A stretch of DNA of 8,807 bases from Nitrospirota bacterium (GCA_004298625.1 SCSY01000110.1:1-8807); one strand, 5' to 3'. Counted from the first letter of the stretch, positions 1 through 6,325 are shown. Notes: generated by a model not told the origin, from the sequence alone. Made by a program: numbers and translations.

Positions 1-1035
1 AAGGAGGGTTTCTCTTGAAGACCTTTCGAGGATTATTCTTGTGTTTGTCTTTATCTTTTCAGAGATAGCATTAAATGCCTCTTTTTCAGTTTTCTTTGCA
101 TATTCCATTGCAGCCATTATAACCCCGCCCGCGTTTGCGATAAAGTCCGGTACGCAAAGAACCCCTTTTTTATGCAGGATCTCCTCTGCCTCTTTTGTGG
201 CTGGAATGTTTGCACCTTCAAGAATAAGTTTTGCCTTAATATCATTTGCATTGTCTTTGTGAATCACATCCGGTGTCGCCGCAGGGATGAGTATCTCGCA
301 GTCTGCAAGAAATACCTCGGCAGTGCTCTTAAGCGTGCCTTTTTTGCAGTTAATAACGCTGCCTGTCGAATCCTTTGTCTCAAGAAGACACTGAAGATCA
401 AGGCCGTCAGGATTGTATATTGTGCCCTTAGTATCGCTTACAGCGACTATTATTGCGCCTTTGTTTAAGAGAAATCTTGCAGCTGCCTTCCCTACGCTCC
501 CAAAACCCTGTATCGCAACCCTTGCTCCCTTAAGCTCGATGTGTGCGAAGGGGCATGAGATCTCAGCGCATTCAGCAACTCCAAAACCTGTTGCGCCGAG
601 CTTATCGAGGGGAAGGCCGCCCATTTTTTCAGGCAGTCCAACAGCCCTTTTTGTTTCCTCATAAATCCAGCCCATGCATTGCTCATCGCTACCCATATCA
701 GGCCCCGGAATATATTCAAGTAAATCTTTAATTTGTCTCGCAAACTCCTTAAAATATAATTCTTTTTTAACATCTTTTGGGTCGGCTATCATGCCGGCCT
801 TGCCGCCTCCGTGAGGAAGCCCCGCGATGGAGTTTTTCAGGGTCATTGTCCTTGCAAGTCGCGCTATTTCCTCAGTAGTTACAGAGAGGGAAACTCTCAC
901 GCCTCCGATTGAGGGACCAAGGGCAGTGTTATCTATAACGACTATTGCCTTAAGGCCTGTTTTTGGAGAATAGATGTGTATGACCTTCTGCGGCCCAAGC
1001 TCATCGAATTGTATCTCGCCTAACCCGGTATTCAT
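1..1035 (-). CDS. Glu/Leu/Phe/Val dehydrogenase, C-terminus cut by window edge
   Basis: Cytoplasmic NAD(P)-dependent amino-acid dehydrogenase, most likely glutamate dehydrogenase, interconverting 2-oxoglutarate plus ammonium and glutamate. The frame is open for 345 codons from ATG at 1035 to the window edge without a stop; family members are about 410-420 residues, so roughly 70 are missing. The N-terminal dimerisation/catalytic domain (about 1-140) holds the family signature LPHGGGKAGMIADP with catalytic Lys79, a second conserved Lys67 and the GPD motif with Asp113. The Rossmann domain starts with GATGFGV and GFGSVG (177-182); EGANIP and PDFIANAGGV follow. A good AGGAG ribosome site lies 7-8 bases before the ATG. 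The gene stands alone, 261 bases beyond the cupin stop. Substrate (Glu versus Leu/Val/Phe) cannot be fixed from sequence. An ammonium-assimilating role beside nitrite-to-ammonia enzymes is inference. Confidence 0.93.
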   Translation of the reverse strand, partial: MNTGLGEIQFDELGPQKVIHIYSPKTGLKAIVVIDNTALGPSIGGVRVSLSVTTEEIARLARTMTLKNSIAGLPHGGGKAGMIADPKDVKKELYFKEFARQIKDLLEYIPGPDMGSDEQCMGWIYEETKRAVGLPEKMGGLPLDKLGATGFGVAECAEISCPFAHIELKGARVAIQGFGSVGKAAARFLLNKGAIIVAVSDTKGTIYNPDGLDLQCLLETKDSTGSVINCKKGTLKSTAEVFLADCEILIPAATPDVIHKDNANDIKAKLILEGANIPATKEAEEILHKKGVLCVPDFIANAGGVIMAAMEYAKKTEKEAFNAISEKIKTNTRIILERSSRETLL

Positions 1036-1068
1036 TATGCGCTCCTGTTGAGATGTGATTTCATCAAT

Positions 1069-1097
1069 ATTGTATAGGAGATAATGTGTGAAGTAAA
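1069..1097 (-). promoter_or_regulatory. Candidate sigma70 promoter of the amino-acid dehydrogenase
   Basis: On the minus strand TTTACT (1097-1092) is followed after 17 bases by TACAAT (1074-1069), giving a start near 1062 and a leader of about 26 bases. No ATGAY-N4-RTCAT operator is present here, unlike at the cytochrome genes. The -10 is good and the -35 only fair, so this is moderate evidence. Confidence 0.45.
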
Positions 1098-1142
1098 GGC
1101 AGGAGATTGAATAGCGCAGCAGTATTGTATTTCGCAAAAAGA

Positions 1143-1286
1143 GGATGGATTGTCTTTGAGCGGTTTTATTTTGCCGATGGTCAACAACCCCTTAATCCCC
1201 TTTGCTAAGGGGAACTTTACGAGGAATAAAGAGGCAAAATTCCTCGGAGGTCGAAGACCGAGAATGAGCGAAAAGATGATCCATCC
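1143..1286. repeat. Palindromic interspersed repeat, copy 1
   Basis: A non-coding 144-base element bounded by inverted GGATGGAT (1143-1150) and ATCCATCC (1279-1286). Its inner part matches, in inverted orientation, the element at 7321-7451: the 32 bases at 1151-1182 align with the complement of 7405-7435 at about 90%, and GAGGCAAAAT, CCTCGGAG and GAGAATGAGCG recur on the far side. TTTTGCC and GGCAAAA pair inside it. The middle (about 1186-1213) carries an extra CCCCTTAATCCCC...GGGGA segment resembling one arm of the third repeat at 7981-8070, so this copy looks composite. It lies 10 bases past the cupin stop and could also end transcription of that operon. No transposase is present. With 1036-1142 it fills the gap between cupin and dehydrogenase. 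Confidence 0.8.
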
Positions 1287-1296
1287 TTTACTGCGC

Positions 1297-1611
1297 TTAT
1301 TCCACCGGTGTTACAACCGCCATCACAACGAGCTTTTCTCCCTTATCCGCCTCAAAGCCATGCGGCACCGACGGCTCGCAAAGAACGCAGGTCTTTTCAT
1401 CTGCCTCGATCTTTTCGTCTCCGACAGTAAATGTGCCTTTCCCCTGAACAACATACATGAGCAGTCTTAAAGGCGCTTTATGCGGTTCGAGTTTCTGGCC
1501 TTCATTCAGGCACATGAGCGCAATGCGCATCTCAGGCTTGTCGGAGAGCATCTCCCTTGAGATTTTGTCGGGAGAAAATTTTATGAGCTTCTTGAGATCT
1601 AATGTTTCCAT
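1297..1611 (-). CDS. Small single-domain cupin protein
   Basis: A 104-residue cytoplasmic cupin_2-type beta-barrel protein, last gene of the rubredoxin operon, 25 bases after the preceding stop. The ATG at 1611 is chosen because GGAGG lies six bases before it; an in-frame ATG at 1632 would add seven residues but sits upstream of that ribosome site. Cupin motif 1 is visible as G38-x5-His44 through MYVVQGKG (52-59), and motif 2 as CEPSVPHGF with His84. The second His and the Glu of the standard H-x-H...E metal site are replaced (KAPLRLL at 45-51), so the usual metal centre is incomplete: only His44 and His84 remain of the expected ligands. Cys34, Cys75 and Cys78 are present. The function is unknown; a sensing or ligand-binding role is as likely as catalysis. 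Confidence 0.82.
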   Translation of the reverse strand: METLDLKKLIKFSPDKISREMLSDKPEMRIALMCLNEGQKLEPHKAPLRLLMYVVQGKGTFTVGDEKIEADEKTCVLCEPSVPHGFEADKGEKLVVMAVVTPVE

Positions 1612-1636
1612 ATAATCCTCCGTTGTAGGCATTTTT

Positions 1637-2587
1637 TTAATCCCATCTCCACAGCGCTATAATAAAAACAATAAGGAATATGAGCGCCAGATTCAAATAG
1701 GCTAAAAAGTAAAAGAGTTTTTCGTAGAAAGGTATTGTGGGTTTTTCCGGCGACTCGATGAGCTTCCCGGTCTGCGGCATTGAAAGAATTTTTTCCTCTC
1801 CATGCGGCGCCATTTTTAACGCATCTGTGAGGTCGTGTCCTGCAAGATGTTTCTGAAGATGCGAGCCGTTTTTCCAGAGCTTGCTTCCTGTAACGTCATA
1901 GATTATTCCCTTGTATGCGAAATATGCAGGTCTTCCTTCTTTTCCATCAAAACTGTGCAGTTCTTCTCCTGAAATATCTTTTTTTATCTCTGAGATTTCA
2001 GCCTCTCGTTTTATCCCCCATTTTCTGCGTATTTTGGGTCCGATATAGAATGTAACTATTACTGCTGTAGATGCCATTACAAGAAATAGAATAATTTTAA
2101 TACTGAGGAGTATTCCAAATCTTGTAGTGTAAAACATCTTCCACGAAGGTATTCTCGAAATAGTCAAAAGCGTTCCCGTTACGGCAAGGATTGCCATAGA
2201 AATCCAGCCGAGGAACAGCTCTCCCTTCGGAAGCCCTTTGGCTGCATAGGCAGGTTTGAGAAGTATGTGGACATAGAGGATTGTGCCGAACCACGCTATG
2301 CCTATAAGCAGGTGTATGTATCTGACGACAAACCTTACTGTTTTCTGGGTCTTTGAAAGGGGTCTGTAGAGCCCCTTTATCCTCAGGTCTTCCCTGAATT
2401 CCTCCCCTTTTTTTGTGAGCGGCCCGCCTCCGATTGAATCAATATGACATTCTTTACATTCTAATCCCGTCTGCCGGGCGTAATCCGTTGTTGCAAAGGA
2501 TGGAGATGGAATTAGGGACAACAGAATTAGAACTGCATAGGCCGCGCACCCAATGACGGAAATCCGGAATCCGCTCTTTTTTATCAT
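1637..2587 (-). CDS. Membrane protein fusing heme c, CopD-like and cytochrome b5-like domains
   Basis: A 316-residue integral membrane protein, probably an electron carrier. An N-terminal hydrophobic signal or anchor (about 9-31, ending SFA) precedes a single heme c site, CKECH (44-48), followed by GGGPLTKKGEEF. Helices at about 84-112, 122-144 and 157-182 resemble the CopD / cytochrome-b-like family and include His92 and His107. A soluble region (about 208-275) matches the cytochrome b5-like fold of COG4892 type: YDVTGSKLW, then His243, His247, His251 in an AGHDLT context and MAPHGEE. A final helix spans about 285-314. The order heme c - membrane b-like domain - b5-like domain would suit electron transfer across the membrane toward the small iron proteins encoded just upstream. 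It starts 17 bases after the ferredoxin stop with a weak ribosome site, suggesting coupling. Domain calls are from motifs only. Confidence 0.75.
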   Translation of the reverse strand: MIKKSGFRISVIGCAAYAVLILLSLIPSPSFATTDYARQTGLECKECHIDSIGGGPLTKKGEEFREDLRIKGLYRPLSKTQKTVRFVVRYIHLLIGIAWFGTILYVHILLKPAYAAKGLPKGELFLGWISMAILAVTGTLLTISRIPSWKMFYTTRFGILLSIKIILFLVMASTAVIVTFYIGPKIRRKWGIKREAEISEIKKDISGEELHSFDGKEGRPAYFAYKGIIYDVTGSKLWKNGSHLQKHLAGHDLTDALKMAPHGEEKILSMPQTGKLIESPEKPTIPFYEKLFYFLAYLNLALIFLIVFIIALWRWD

Positions 2588-2604
2588 GAAGCATCTCTAC
2601 TTAA

Positions 2605-2790
2605 TTATTCACCCCAGCTTATCGCCTGAACAGGGCAGATGTCTATCGCTTCCTGGCAGTTACATGTGCCGCATTTATCAGCGCCTATAACCCATGCCTT
2701 GTCATCTCTGAGTTCGAATACCGCGGGGCAGAGCTCGATGCATGAGCCGCAGCCGATGCATGTTTCATAATCTACAACAGGTATTTTCAT
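2605..2790 (-). CDS. Single-cluster [4Fe-4S] ferredoxin
   Basis: A 61-residue cytoplasmic electron carrier. The CIGCGSCIELCP motif supplies Cys11, Cys14 and Cys17 of the cluster, with the fourth ligand Cys52 in the ICPVQAI tail motif, as in the monocluster ferredoxins of Desulfovibrio and Pyrococcus. Cys21 and Cys45 occupy the positions that form a disulfide in that group. Two extra cysteines (Cys40 and Cys43, in KCGTCNC) sit in the segment that replaces the second cluster, so a second, irregular site cannot be excluded. It starts 11 bases after the rubredoxin stop with a strong GGAGGAGG ribosome site, clearly in the same operon, and is followed by the membrane heme protein that is a plausible partner. 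Confidence 0.92.
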   Translation of the reverse strand: MKIPVVDYETCIGCGSCIELCPAVFELRDDKAWVIGADKCGTCNCQEAIDICPVQAISWGE

Positions 2791-2801
2791 AAATCCTCCT
2801 C

Positions 2802-2963
2802 CTAGTCGGTTTTTTCAAATTGGTCTTTTGGCGCGCCGCATACAGGACATACCCAGTTATCCGGCAGACTCTCAAAACTGGTGCCGGGTTTTATCCCGCT
2901 GTCAGGATCGCCGGCTGACGGGTCATAGACATACCCACAAATTACACATTTGTATTTTTGCAT
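2802..2963 (-). CDS. Rubredoxin
   Basis: A 53-residue one-iron electron carrier of the anaerobe cytoplasm. The four iron ligands are plain: CVICG (Cys6, Cys9) and CPVCGAPKDQF (Cys39, Cys42), with the family's YVYDP, AGDPDSGI and LPDNWVCP segments, and full family length. ATG at 2963 is preceded by GGGGAGG; the stop is TAG at 2804-2802. It is the first gene of an operon with ferredoxin, the heme/b5 membrane protein and a cupin. Rubredoxins commonly donate electrons to rubrerythrin, superoxide reductase or flavodiiron proteins in oxygen and NO defence; none of these partners is in the window, so its partner here is unknown. Confidence 0.96.
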   Translation of the reverse strand: MQKYKCVICGYVYDPSAGDPDSGIKPGTSFESLPDNWVCPVCGAPKDQFEKTD

Positions 2964-2993
2964 TTATTTTGTATCCTCCCCGTTTTTTCCTTG

Positions 2994-3022
2994 ATGATAC
3001 AATATCATATTTCAACTTGCAA
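2994..3022 (-). promoter_or_regulatory. Candidate sigma70 promoter of the rubredoxin operon
   Basis: On the minus strand TTGCAA (3022-3017) is separated by 17 bases from TATCAT (2999-2994), giving a start near 2987 and a leader of about 24 bases. A 15-base ATGAT-N5-ATCAT inverted repeat covers 2994-3008, but its spacing is one base too long for the operator seen at the cytochrome genes and it overlaps the -10. I therefore read this as a housekeeping-type promoter. Confidence 0.5.
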
Positions 3023-3048
3023 TTCCCTGCGGTCCTTGCGGGGATAGG

Positions 3049-3085
3049 TTATCGAGGGAGAGCCGGAAAGACTCTCCCTCGATAA
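3049..3085 (-). terminator. Strong hairpin after the HAO-family gene
   Basis: A perfect 14-bp stem (TTATCGAGGGAGAG at 3049-3062 with its complement at 3072-3085) encloses a 9-base loop and begins 7 bases after the stop at 3093. No T-run follows on the minus strand, so it may be a 3'-end stabilising or pausing hairpin rather than a classical intrinsic terminator. A weaker GC hairpin (about 3026-3043) follows it. Confidence 0.7.
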
Positions 3086-3092
3086 GGAGTCG

Positions 3093-4325
3093 TTACTTTT
3101 TGCCGGAACTTTTTTCAGCCCTAAGTTTTCCAGCCTCGTCTTTTATCTTCTGCAAAGTCTCCTTCATCGGAGCCCATCCGTACCAGTGCATATAGTCGGG
3201 GTTCATATGGAATGCTCCCTGGAAGGCCCTCATCCTGTACTCAAGGAACATCACATAGAGATCCTGTTCAACTGAGCTTTTTGCCTCATAGAACTGGAGC
3301 AGATCAGGCGCAAAGGTCCAGTCAGCAGGTTTTTTAAGTACGCCGTCCCTGTAAAGTCCCTGCACCTCGCGGATCGCCTCTGCCATGATCTTGTCTACGT
3401 CCTTAACAACCATGTCTCCCGCATCGAGCTGGGCGGTTGCATAGGATTTCCCGTGGCACTGGGAACAGATGCCGATCATCTTGTCGCGCTCTTTCTGGAA
3501 TTCTTCTTTTGTAAGGCGCGCTACCCTGCCTGCTTTTACGAGGTCAAGCCGAGCAGTAGGAGTGCCTTTTTCATCGAGTACTCCGAGCGCCTGCAAAATA
3601 GCCACCCGGTCGTTCATCCAGTCCTTGTCATCTTCAGGCAGACGCAAGGCGAGGAAGCCCCAGGAGGTCAGCACATTATGGTCTCCGCCGTTCATGTGGC
3701 AGGTCTGACATGTCGGGGCACGTTTGCTGCCCTTGCCTTCTATCTGCCAGATAGTACCGTGTTTTGAAGTAGACCACATCTCCCACTGGGGATGGTCGAA
3801 GCCCATATGACAGGTCTGGCAGGCCCTCGGGTCCTGGGCCTCTGATTTCTTGAAGGAATGCCGTGTATGGCATGAGTCGCACTGCGCGTGACCATAGCGG
3901 TACCCGGTCTTTTCAGCATCGGGCTGGACACCAATTTTGTGACAGCTTGAGCAACCCTTGTAGTCTCCGCCTGCGACCGCCTTGGGCTGATGGCCCATCA
4001 TAGGCATGGAGCTTGAGGCTATCCACGCGAGGTTGTGCTTGCCTGCCTTGAACTGGTCAGTCTGCTTTTTGTGGCAGCCCGCGCATGTCTCAGGAGTGGG
4101 CATCTTTGCCATATTCGCATCATCCATCTTCTTATGTCCCGAGCCGTGGCATGAAGAGCAGTCAACGCCTTTCTTCGACATCTTTCCTTCAAGATGCTGC
4201 TTAACTACGCCGGGTGTTACTTTTTTGTGGCAGTCAATACAGATGCTTTTTGTTGCTGCCGCAAATGCAGTGCTGCCCAAAAATAGAACTAAAATCATAA
4301 CCAACGCAAATCTTGTAAATCTCAT
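3093..4325 (-). CDS. Octaheme cytochrome c, hydroxylamine oxidoreductase (HAO) family
   Basis: A 410-residue secreted multiheme enzyme. An N-terminal signal peptide (about 1-22, ending AFA) is followed by eight CxxCH heme sites at Cys29, 56, 81, 125, 149, 169, 206 and 287; none is CxxCK. HAO-family marks include RHSFKKSEAQDPRACQTCHM, the DHPQWE motif (177-182), KHGTIW, and the C-terminal helical block EQDLYVMFLEYRMRAFQGAF plus PDYMHWYG (376-383). By family analogy the fourth heme (Cys125) is the active site and Asp215-His216 the pocket pair. Tyr378 and Tyr382 are candidates for the tyrosine that cross-links heme P460 in oxidative HAO; without an alignment I cannot say whether it is conserved. 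In non-nitrifiers such proteins can reduce nitrite or hydroxylamine, and this is shorter than the 570-residue Nitrosomonas enzyme. It has an AGGAGG ribosome site, its own operator-bearing promoter, and lies downstream of the octaheme nitrite reductase. Confidence 0.88.
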   Translation of the reverse strand: MRFTRFALVMILVLFLGSTAFAAATKSICIDCHKKVTPGVVKQHLEGKMSKKGVDCSSCHGSGHKKMDDANMAKMPTPETCAGCHKKQTDQFKAGKHNLAWIASSSMPMMGHQPKAVAGGDYKGCSSCHKIGVQPDAEKTGYRYGHAQCDSCHTRHSFKKSEAQDPRACQTCHMGFDHPQWEMWSTSKHGTIWQIEGKGSKRAPTCQTCHMNGGDHNVLTSWGFLALRLPEDDKDWMNDRVAILQALGVLDEKGTPTARLDLVKAGRVARLTKEEFQKERDKMIGICSQCHGKSYATAQLDAGDMVVKDVDKIMAEAIREVQGLYRDGVLKKPADWTFAPDLLQFYEAKSSVEQDLYVMFLEYRMRAFQGAFHMNPDYMHWYGWAPMKETLQKIKDEAGKLRAEKSSGKK

Positions 4326-4358
4326 CTTCGTCCTCCTTTTAATTGATTTATAAGAGTC

Positions 4359-4400
4359 ATTTTATTCATTAAGAGAAATAACTTCTATGATATAAATCAT
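4359..4400 (-). promoter_or_regulatory. Crp/Fnr-type operator and -10 box, HAO-family gene
   Basis: The operator is ATGAT-ATAA-ATCAT (4387-4400), a perfect inverted repeat. Its centre lies 29.5 bases before the first base of TAAAAT (4364-4359, minus strand), so with a start near 4352 it is centred at -41.5. The leader would be about 27 bases. This is one of five matching promoters in the window. Confidence 0.7.
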
Positions 4401-4401
4401 A

Positions 4402-4427
4402 AAGAGGCGGGGACTGCCCCGCCTCTT
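4402..4427 (-). terminator. Intrinsic terminator of the octaheme nitrite reductase gene
   Basis: A perfect 11-bp GC-rich stem (AAGAGGCGGGG on either strand) with a 4-base loop lies 7 bases after the stop at 4435. It is followed on the minus strand by an AT-rich stretch (TATGATTTATAT) rather than a pure T-run. That AT-rich stretch is also the operator of the next gene. Confidence 0.8.
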
Positions 4428-4434
4428 ATAAAAC

Positions 4435-6087
4435 TTATTTGGCTGCCGGTTTGGCAGGTGTTGTTTTTGCTGCGGCCATCGCATCACTCAGCAGCTTAAT
4501 GCCTTTCTGCGACGCGTCAATAGACCTCGTTAGAGAGCCCCTTGCCGCATCCGGGTTATGGAACCCGTCTGAATTCTCCGCTGTCCACCACTCCCAGTAG
4601 ATATGAGCCTGATCGTGCAACTGACGCGCCTCCTTAAGGATTTCATCAGAAACGCCTGCGGCCTTTGCCTTTGCATATGAGTCAATGAGCTGTCCGAGCC
4701 AGAATTCAGCCTTTGTAAGTTTTCCTCTGATGTAATTCTGAATGGCGTCTATCTGATATTCGGCCTCTTTTTCCGACCAGTAAGGATGGCATTTTACGCA
4801 GGTATCCTTTTTCATGTATCTGGCGCTCTTCTGGCCGTGCCATGTGTATGTCTTTCCGGCCTTCTTCATTTTCGGCATATGGCAGTCCTTGCATTCAACT
4901 CCTGCGCGCTCGTGTTTGCTTCCCCAGAATGTTTCTGTTTCAGGGTGCTGAAGTTTTGCGATGGACGCCCCTGTCACTGCATGCTTGAAGTCCCTGAATT
5001 TGGCCTCATCCATCTTCGCCTTATAATCGAAGACATTCACCCATGGGAAGAAGTTTGTCCGCCTGTCTCCCATTCCCACAGCCTCGCCTGTTTCAGGGTT
5101 ATGGCCGGGGTTGCAGTTATATTCCACATGACACTGCGCGCACATGAGGTTTGAATCAGGCTTGCTGAGGATCCCGATAGCCCTGAAATCCCTGAACATT
5201 ACCTTTTTCATTGTTATCTTCTTGCTCTTTTCCTTGTCGTAAGGATATGTCCCTCCCTCTTTGTCAACGACCGCCTCGATAAGCCCGTCCCTTACAACAC
5301 GCGGCTGGGCCGAGTGGGGGTCATGGCATGCGAAGCAGTTAATCGGATGTTTGAGGTCTCTTGCGAGGTCAACCACCTTAGAAGTTCTGTCCCATTTGGC
5401 CTTTGGATTTTTGTCGCCCATATACGCCCATTTGAGAATATTATCCTGTGTCTTGCACTGAAGGCATACGGAATTGGCTGCTGTCGCGCTCTGGGGAATA
5501 AATGCCTTTTGATCCGATGTGGCGGGCTCTGCGTCCTTGAGGACATCCCATGCGGATTTTTCAGCCCCCTTGCCGTCGCTTATCTTTGTCCAGTTCGTTA
5601 ACTGGAATCTTCCGCCATATCCCCTGTCAACAATAAGATGGTCAACGAGCATGAAGACATGGCTCCTCGGCTCGTCATGCTCTTTTGTGAACCCATGAGG
5701 CGCCATGAGCTTATCAAAGAGAGGCGACCTGCTCTTGAATGTGGCCTTTTCGACCTTTGCCCTGGATTCGAGGTTGACGGCTGTAAAAGATTGGTATTGT
5801 TCCCTATGGCACTTTCCGCAAGCGGCGTGTTCCATCCTTGTAACAGGTTTCATGGAAGAGTCTTTCAGGTGTTTATCGAGAGCCTCGTGACAGTTTGAGC
5901 AGTTTACCTTTGAATGTTTTCCCTTGATGTGAAAGTCTTTAATGTCTCCATGGCAGCCATAGCATGTAGCTACATTTGCCGGTTTCTCCATCACCGGTTT
6001 CACGGCATCAGCATTTGTATAATAGACGCCTGCCAACAGAGCTACTGCGAAGATCGCAGTTAAGACTATGTGAGCTTTCCTGTTCAT
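4435..6087 (-). CDS. Octaheme nitrite reductase, TvNiR type (NrfA superfamily)
   Basis: A 550-residue periplasmic enzyme for six-electron reduction of nitrite (probably also hydroxylamine) to ammonium. A signal peptide or anchor (about 6-28) is followed by eight hemes: CxxCH at Cys42, 63 and 90, the catalytic CLQCK at Cys208 with Lys212 as axial ligand, then CxxCH at Cys251, 316, 398 and 429. Three hemes before an NrfA-like five-heme core is the layout of octaheme nitrite reductase from Thioalkalivibrio. Active-site residues by analogy are Arg141 (PRSHVFML), Tyr323 in CAQCHVEYNC and His380 in LQHPETE. Cys325, two residues after Tyr323, matches the Tyr-Cys thioether pair reported for TvNiR. 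ATG at 6087 is chosen because AGGAGG lies five bases before it; a TTG at 6090 is too close to that site. The lysine/alanine-rich tail is probably disordered. A long leader separates it from its operator. Confidence 0.93.
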   Translation of the reverse strand: MNRKAHIVLTAIFAVALLAGVYYTNADAVKPVMEKPANVATCYGCHGDIKDFHIKGKHSKVNCSNCHEALDKHLKDSSMKPVTRMEHAACGKCHREQYQSFTAVNLESRAKVEKATFKSRSPLFDKLMAPHGFTKEHDEPRSHVFMLVDHLIVDRGYGGRFQLTNWTKISDGKGAEKSAWDVLKDAEPATSDQKAFIPQSATAANSVCLQCKTQDNILKWAYMGDKNPKAKWDRTSKVVDLARDLKHPINCFACHDPHSAQPRVVRDGLIEAVVDKEGGTYPYDKEKSKKITMKKVMFRDFRAIGILSKPDSNLMCAQCHVEYNCNPGHNPETGEAVGMGDRRTNFFPWVNVFDYKAKMDEAKFRDFKHAVTGASIAKLQHPETETFWGSKHERAGVECKDCHMPKMKKAGKTYTWHGQKSARYMKKDTCVKCHPYWSEKEAEYQIDAIQNYIRGKLTKAEFWLGQLIDSYAKAKAAGVSDEILKEARQLHDQAHIYWEWWTAENSDGFHNPDAARGSLTRSIDASQKGIKLLSDAMAAAKTTPAKPAAK

Positions 6088-6182
6088 CAAATCCTCCTTT
6101 TCTTTAGAACGGCTAATAAAAAATTTCAGGGATTTTGCTTTAAATCGGGCAAGTCTTTTCTCTCACCCCCTTTATAGATAGA

Positions 6183-6210
6183 ATCTTAGCAGAGGAGATG
6201 GAAATGTCAA
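6183..6210 (-). promoter_or_regulatory. Second, sigma70-like promoter of the nitrite reductase gene
   Basis: On the minus strand TTGACA (6210-6205, consensus) is followed after 16 bases by TAAGAT (6188-6183), giving a start near 6176 and a leader of about 89 bases. It lies downstream of the operator-bearing promoter, so the gene may have a basal and an inducible start. Confidence 0.5.
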
Positions 6211-6253
6211 GCGATAATTTTAGGTTTTCCAGCTTTGGGAACATGATGGTTAT

Positions 6254-6295
6254 ATGGTATAGAGATGTGTTGACTGGAAATATGATCTAGATCAT
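6254..6295 (-). promoter_or_regulatory. Crp/Fnr-type operator and -10 box, nitrite reductase gene
   Basis: ATGAT-CTAG-ATCAT (6282-6295) is a perfect inverted repeat whose centre is 29.5 bases before TACCAT (6259-6254, minus strand), which puts it at -41.5 of a start near 6247. The leader would be about 160 bases, much longer than at the other four sites. The operator lies at the centre of a 38-bp perfect palindrome. Confidence 0.55.
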
Positions 6296-6307
6296 ATTTC
6301 CAGTCAA
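6270..6307. repeat. 38-bp perfect palindrome
   Basis: The 19 bases TTGACTGGAAATATGATCT (6270-6288) are followed without a spacer by their exact complement (6289-6307). As RNA it would form a long hairpin 18 bases after the stop of the 42-residue protein, so it may terminate that transcript, although no T-run follows on the minus strand. It contains the ATGAT-N4-ATCAT operator at its centre. Confidence 0.9.
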
Positions 6308-6325
6308 TTTTGCAGGTGAAAAATT

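Noticed and set aside
41..773. Several open frames of 60-100 codons on both strands
   Set aside because: They are shadows of the amino-acid dehydrogenase, whose long frame reaches the window edge and keeps all family motifs.
1143..1286. Possible CRISPR or tRNA-like structure in the palindromic repeats
   Set aside because: There are no tandem repeats with regular spacers, no tRNA cloverleaf or T-loop motif, and the copies are scattered and inverted.
1150..1470. Plus-strand open frame of 106 codons
   Set aside because: It runs through a non-coding palindromic repeat and then antisense to the cupin gene; it has no family resemblance.
1612..1632. Upstream ATG extending the cupin by seven residues
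   Set aside because: The GGAGG ribosome site lies downstream of that ATG and correctly spaced for the later one.
2994..3008. ATGAT-N5-ATCAT before the rubredoxin operon, resembling the regulon operator
   Set aside because: The spacer is one base too long, it overlaps the likely -10, and it lies only 31-45 bases from the start codon, so it does not fit the geometry of the other five.
4706..5898. Multiple antisense and alternate-frame open frames inside the nitrite reductase gene
   Set aside because: They overlap a clear octaheme enzyme, lack ribosome sites and protein motifs, and follow from its codon bias.
6088..6090. TTG start for the nitrite reductase
   Set aside because: It is two bases from the AGGAGG site; the next codon, ATG, has proper spacing.
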